Program-made: the position numbers and the translations under genes
Assembly (NCBI GenBank): GCA_947594335.1
Contig: CANQEC010000038.1
Coordinates: 1-14,498, forward strand
Origin: an uncultured Lachnospiraceae bacterium
GTDB taxonomy: Bacteria > Bacillota > Clostridia > Lachnospirales > Lachnospiraceae
Direction of reading: 5' to 3'
Length of the DNA stretch: 14,498 bases
In this document: positions 14,042-14,498 of the stretch, piece after piece
Layout of the letters: every line of letters starts with the position of its first letter
Numbering within the stretch: position 1 is the stretch's first letter
Notes under the pieces: generated by a model
The model's input: only the letters and a program-made list of their open reading frames with translations
Told to the model about the DNA's origin: nothing
Databases searched by the model: none

Positions 14042-14498
14042 TTACTCGCCTTCATACACATAGCCGCACACGTTGCAGACCCAGGTTGTGCCGGCTGCCG
14101 CCGCGGTATCCGCCGCCGCTGTCTCACCGTTCATTGAATCCGCCACCGCGCTCGCGAGCGCGCGAAGCTGCGCGTAGTTGTCTCCATTCGGAGAAGACAG
14201 GATCGTCACATCCTCGCCAACATAGCTCATGTTTGTCATGTGGTCGATGATCTCACGCATCTTGCCTGCAGCCGCCGGAGACCAGCTTCCGTTCTCAACC
14301 AGCGCGAACGTACGGTTCTGGAGATTGTGTGCTTCGAGATCCAGCAGGAAATTCTTCATCGGGGTAAAGATTCCCATGTTGTATGTAATCGAAGCCAGCA
14401 CAATATGGCTGCAGCGGAACGCCTCCGCAATCAGCTCGCTGACATGCGTCTTTGATACATCGTAAACGCTGACGTTCGCGATGCCGCTCTCTGACAGC
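14042..14498 (-). CDS. Flavodiiron-type flavoprotein C-terminus (flavodoxin domain plus truncated rubredoxin), 5' end beyond window
   Basis: The visible 151 residues begin inside a flavodoxin-like domain typical of the C-terminal part of A-type flavoproteins (FprA, flavodiiron proteins), which reduce oxygen or nitric oxide in anaerobes: SVYDVSKTHVSELI, HIVLASITYNMGIFTPMKNF and ALVENGSWSP match the family. An Ala/Thr-rich linker (ETAAADTAAAAGT) leads to a rubredoxin start, WVCNVCGYVYEGE, which stops at TAA 14044-14042 between the two CxxC pairs. The diiron domain would lie upstream, outside the window. As written, the product keeps its flavodoxin domain but lacks an iron-binding rubredoxin. 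The frame is open to the window edge. Confidence 0.88.
   Translation of the reverse strand, partial: LSESGIANVSVYDVSKTHVSELIAEAFRCSHIVLASITYNMGIFTPMKNFLLDLEAHNLQNRTFALVENGSWSPAAAGKMREIIDHMTNMSYVGEDVTILSSPNGDNYAQLRALASAVADSMNGETAAADTAAAAGTTWVCNVCGYVYEGE

Noticed and set aside
1..14498. CRISPR arrays, tRNA, rRNA or insertion sequences
   Set aside because: Looked for on both strands; no spaced direct repeats, tRNA-like cloverleaf, rRNA sequence or transposase gene was recognised.

Overview
All supportable genes lie on the minus strand, so transcription runs from high to low coordinates. The M29 aminopeptidase with a long helical N-terminal extension, the DUF6142-type membrane protein, the sigma-A promoters and AGGAGG-type ribosome binding sites, the moderately high GC and the CbiG-type (anaerobic) cobalamin pathway all fit an anaerobic gut-type Clostridia, most likely Lachnospiraceae. 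That placement is inferred from family recognition, not from a search.

Layout, in the order of transcription: the C-terminal part of a flavodiiron/flavodoxin protein with a rubredoxin domain cut by an in-frame TAA (14498-13976); a small membrane-anchored protein with a possible BECR-nuclease-like domain (13952-13515); a 122-base gap holding a large nested inverted repeat; a corrin-ring operon cbiL-cbiF-cbiG-cbiH-[cobK/cbiE/cbiT fusion]-cbiA (13392-5515); a 301-base gap with a second strong inverted repeat and the pyrE promoter; pyrE (5213-4539); two small membrane-protein genes (4480-4328 and 4253-3933); a long M29 aminopeptidase (3780-1714); a strong promoter; purE (1531-1031) and purM (879 to the window edge).

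The corrin genes supply C20 methylation (CbiL), C17 methylation and ring contraction (CbiH), C11 methylation (CbiF), ring opening with loss of the two-carbon fragment (CbiG), C5 and C15 methylation with decarboxylation (CbiE/CbiT), precorrin-6A reduction (CobK) and a,c-diamidation (CbiA). CbiD, CbiC, the cobaltochelatase and the late lower-ligand steps are not in the window. No cobalamin riboswitch is recognisable before the operon.

The most unusual features are: (1) hydrophilic in-frame insertions in several of the corrin enzymes, three of them made of tandem repeats (5 x 14 residues in CbiG; 4 x 15 and 2 x 19 residues in CbiA); (2) a single-base frame disruption at an A5 run that splits an apparent CobK-CbiE-CbiT trifunctional protein; (3) a stop codon between the two cysteine pairs of the rubredoxin domain; (4) two large palindromic intergenic elements. 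The two lesions could be real decay or sequence errors.
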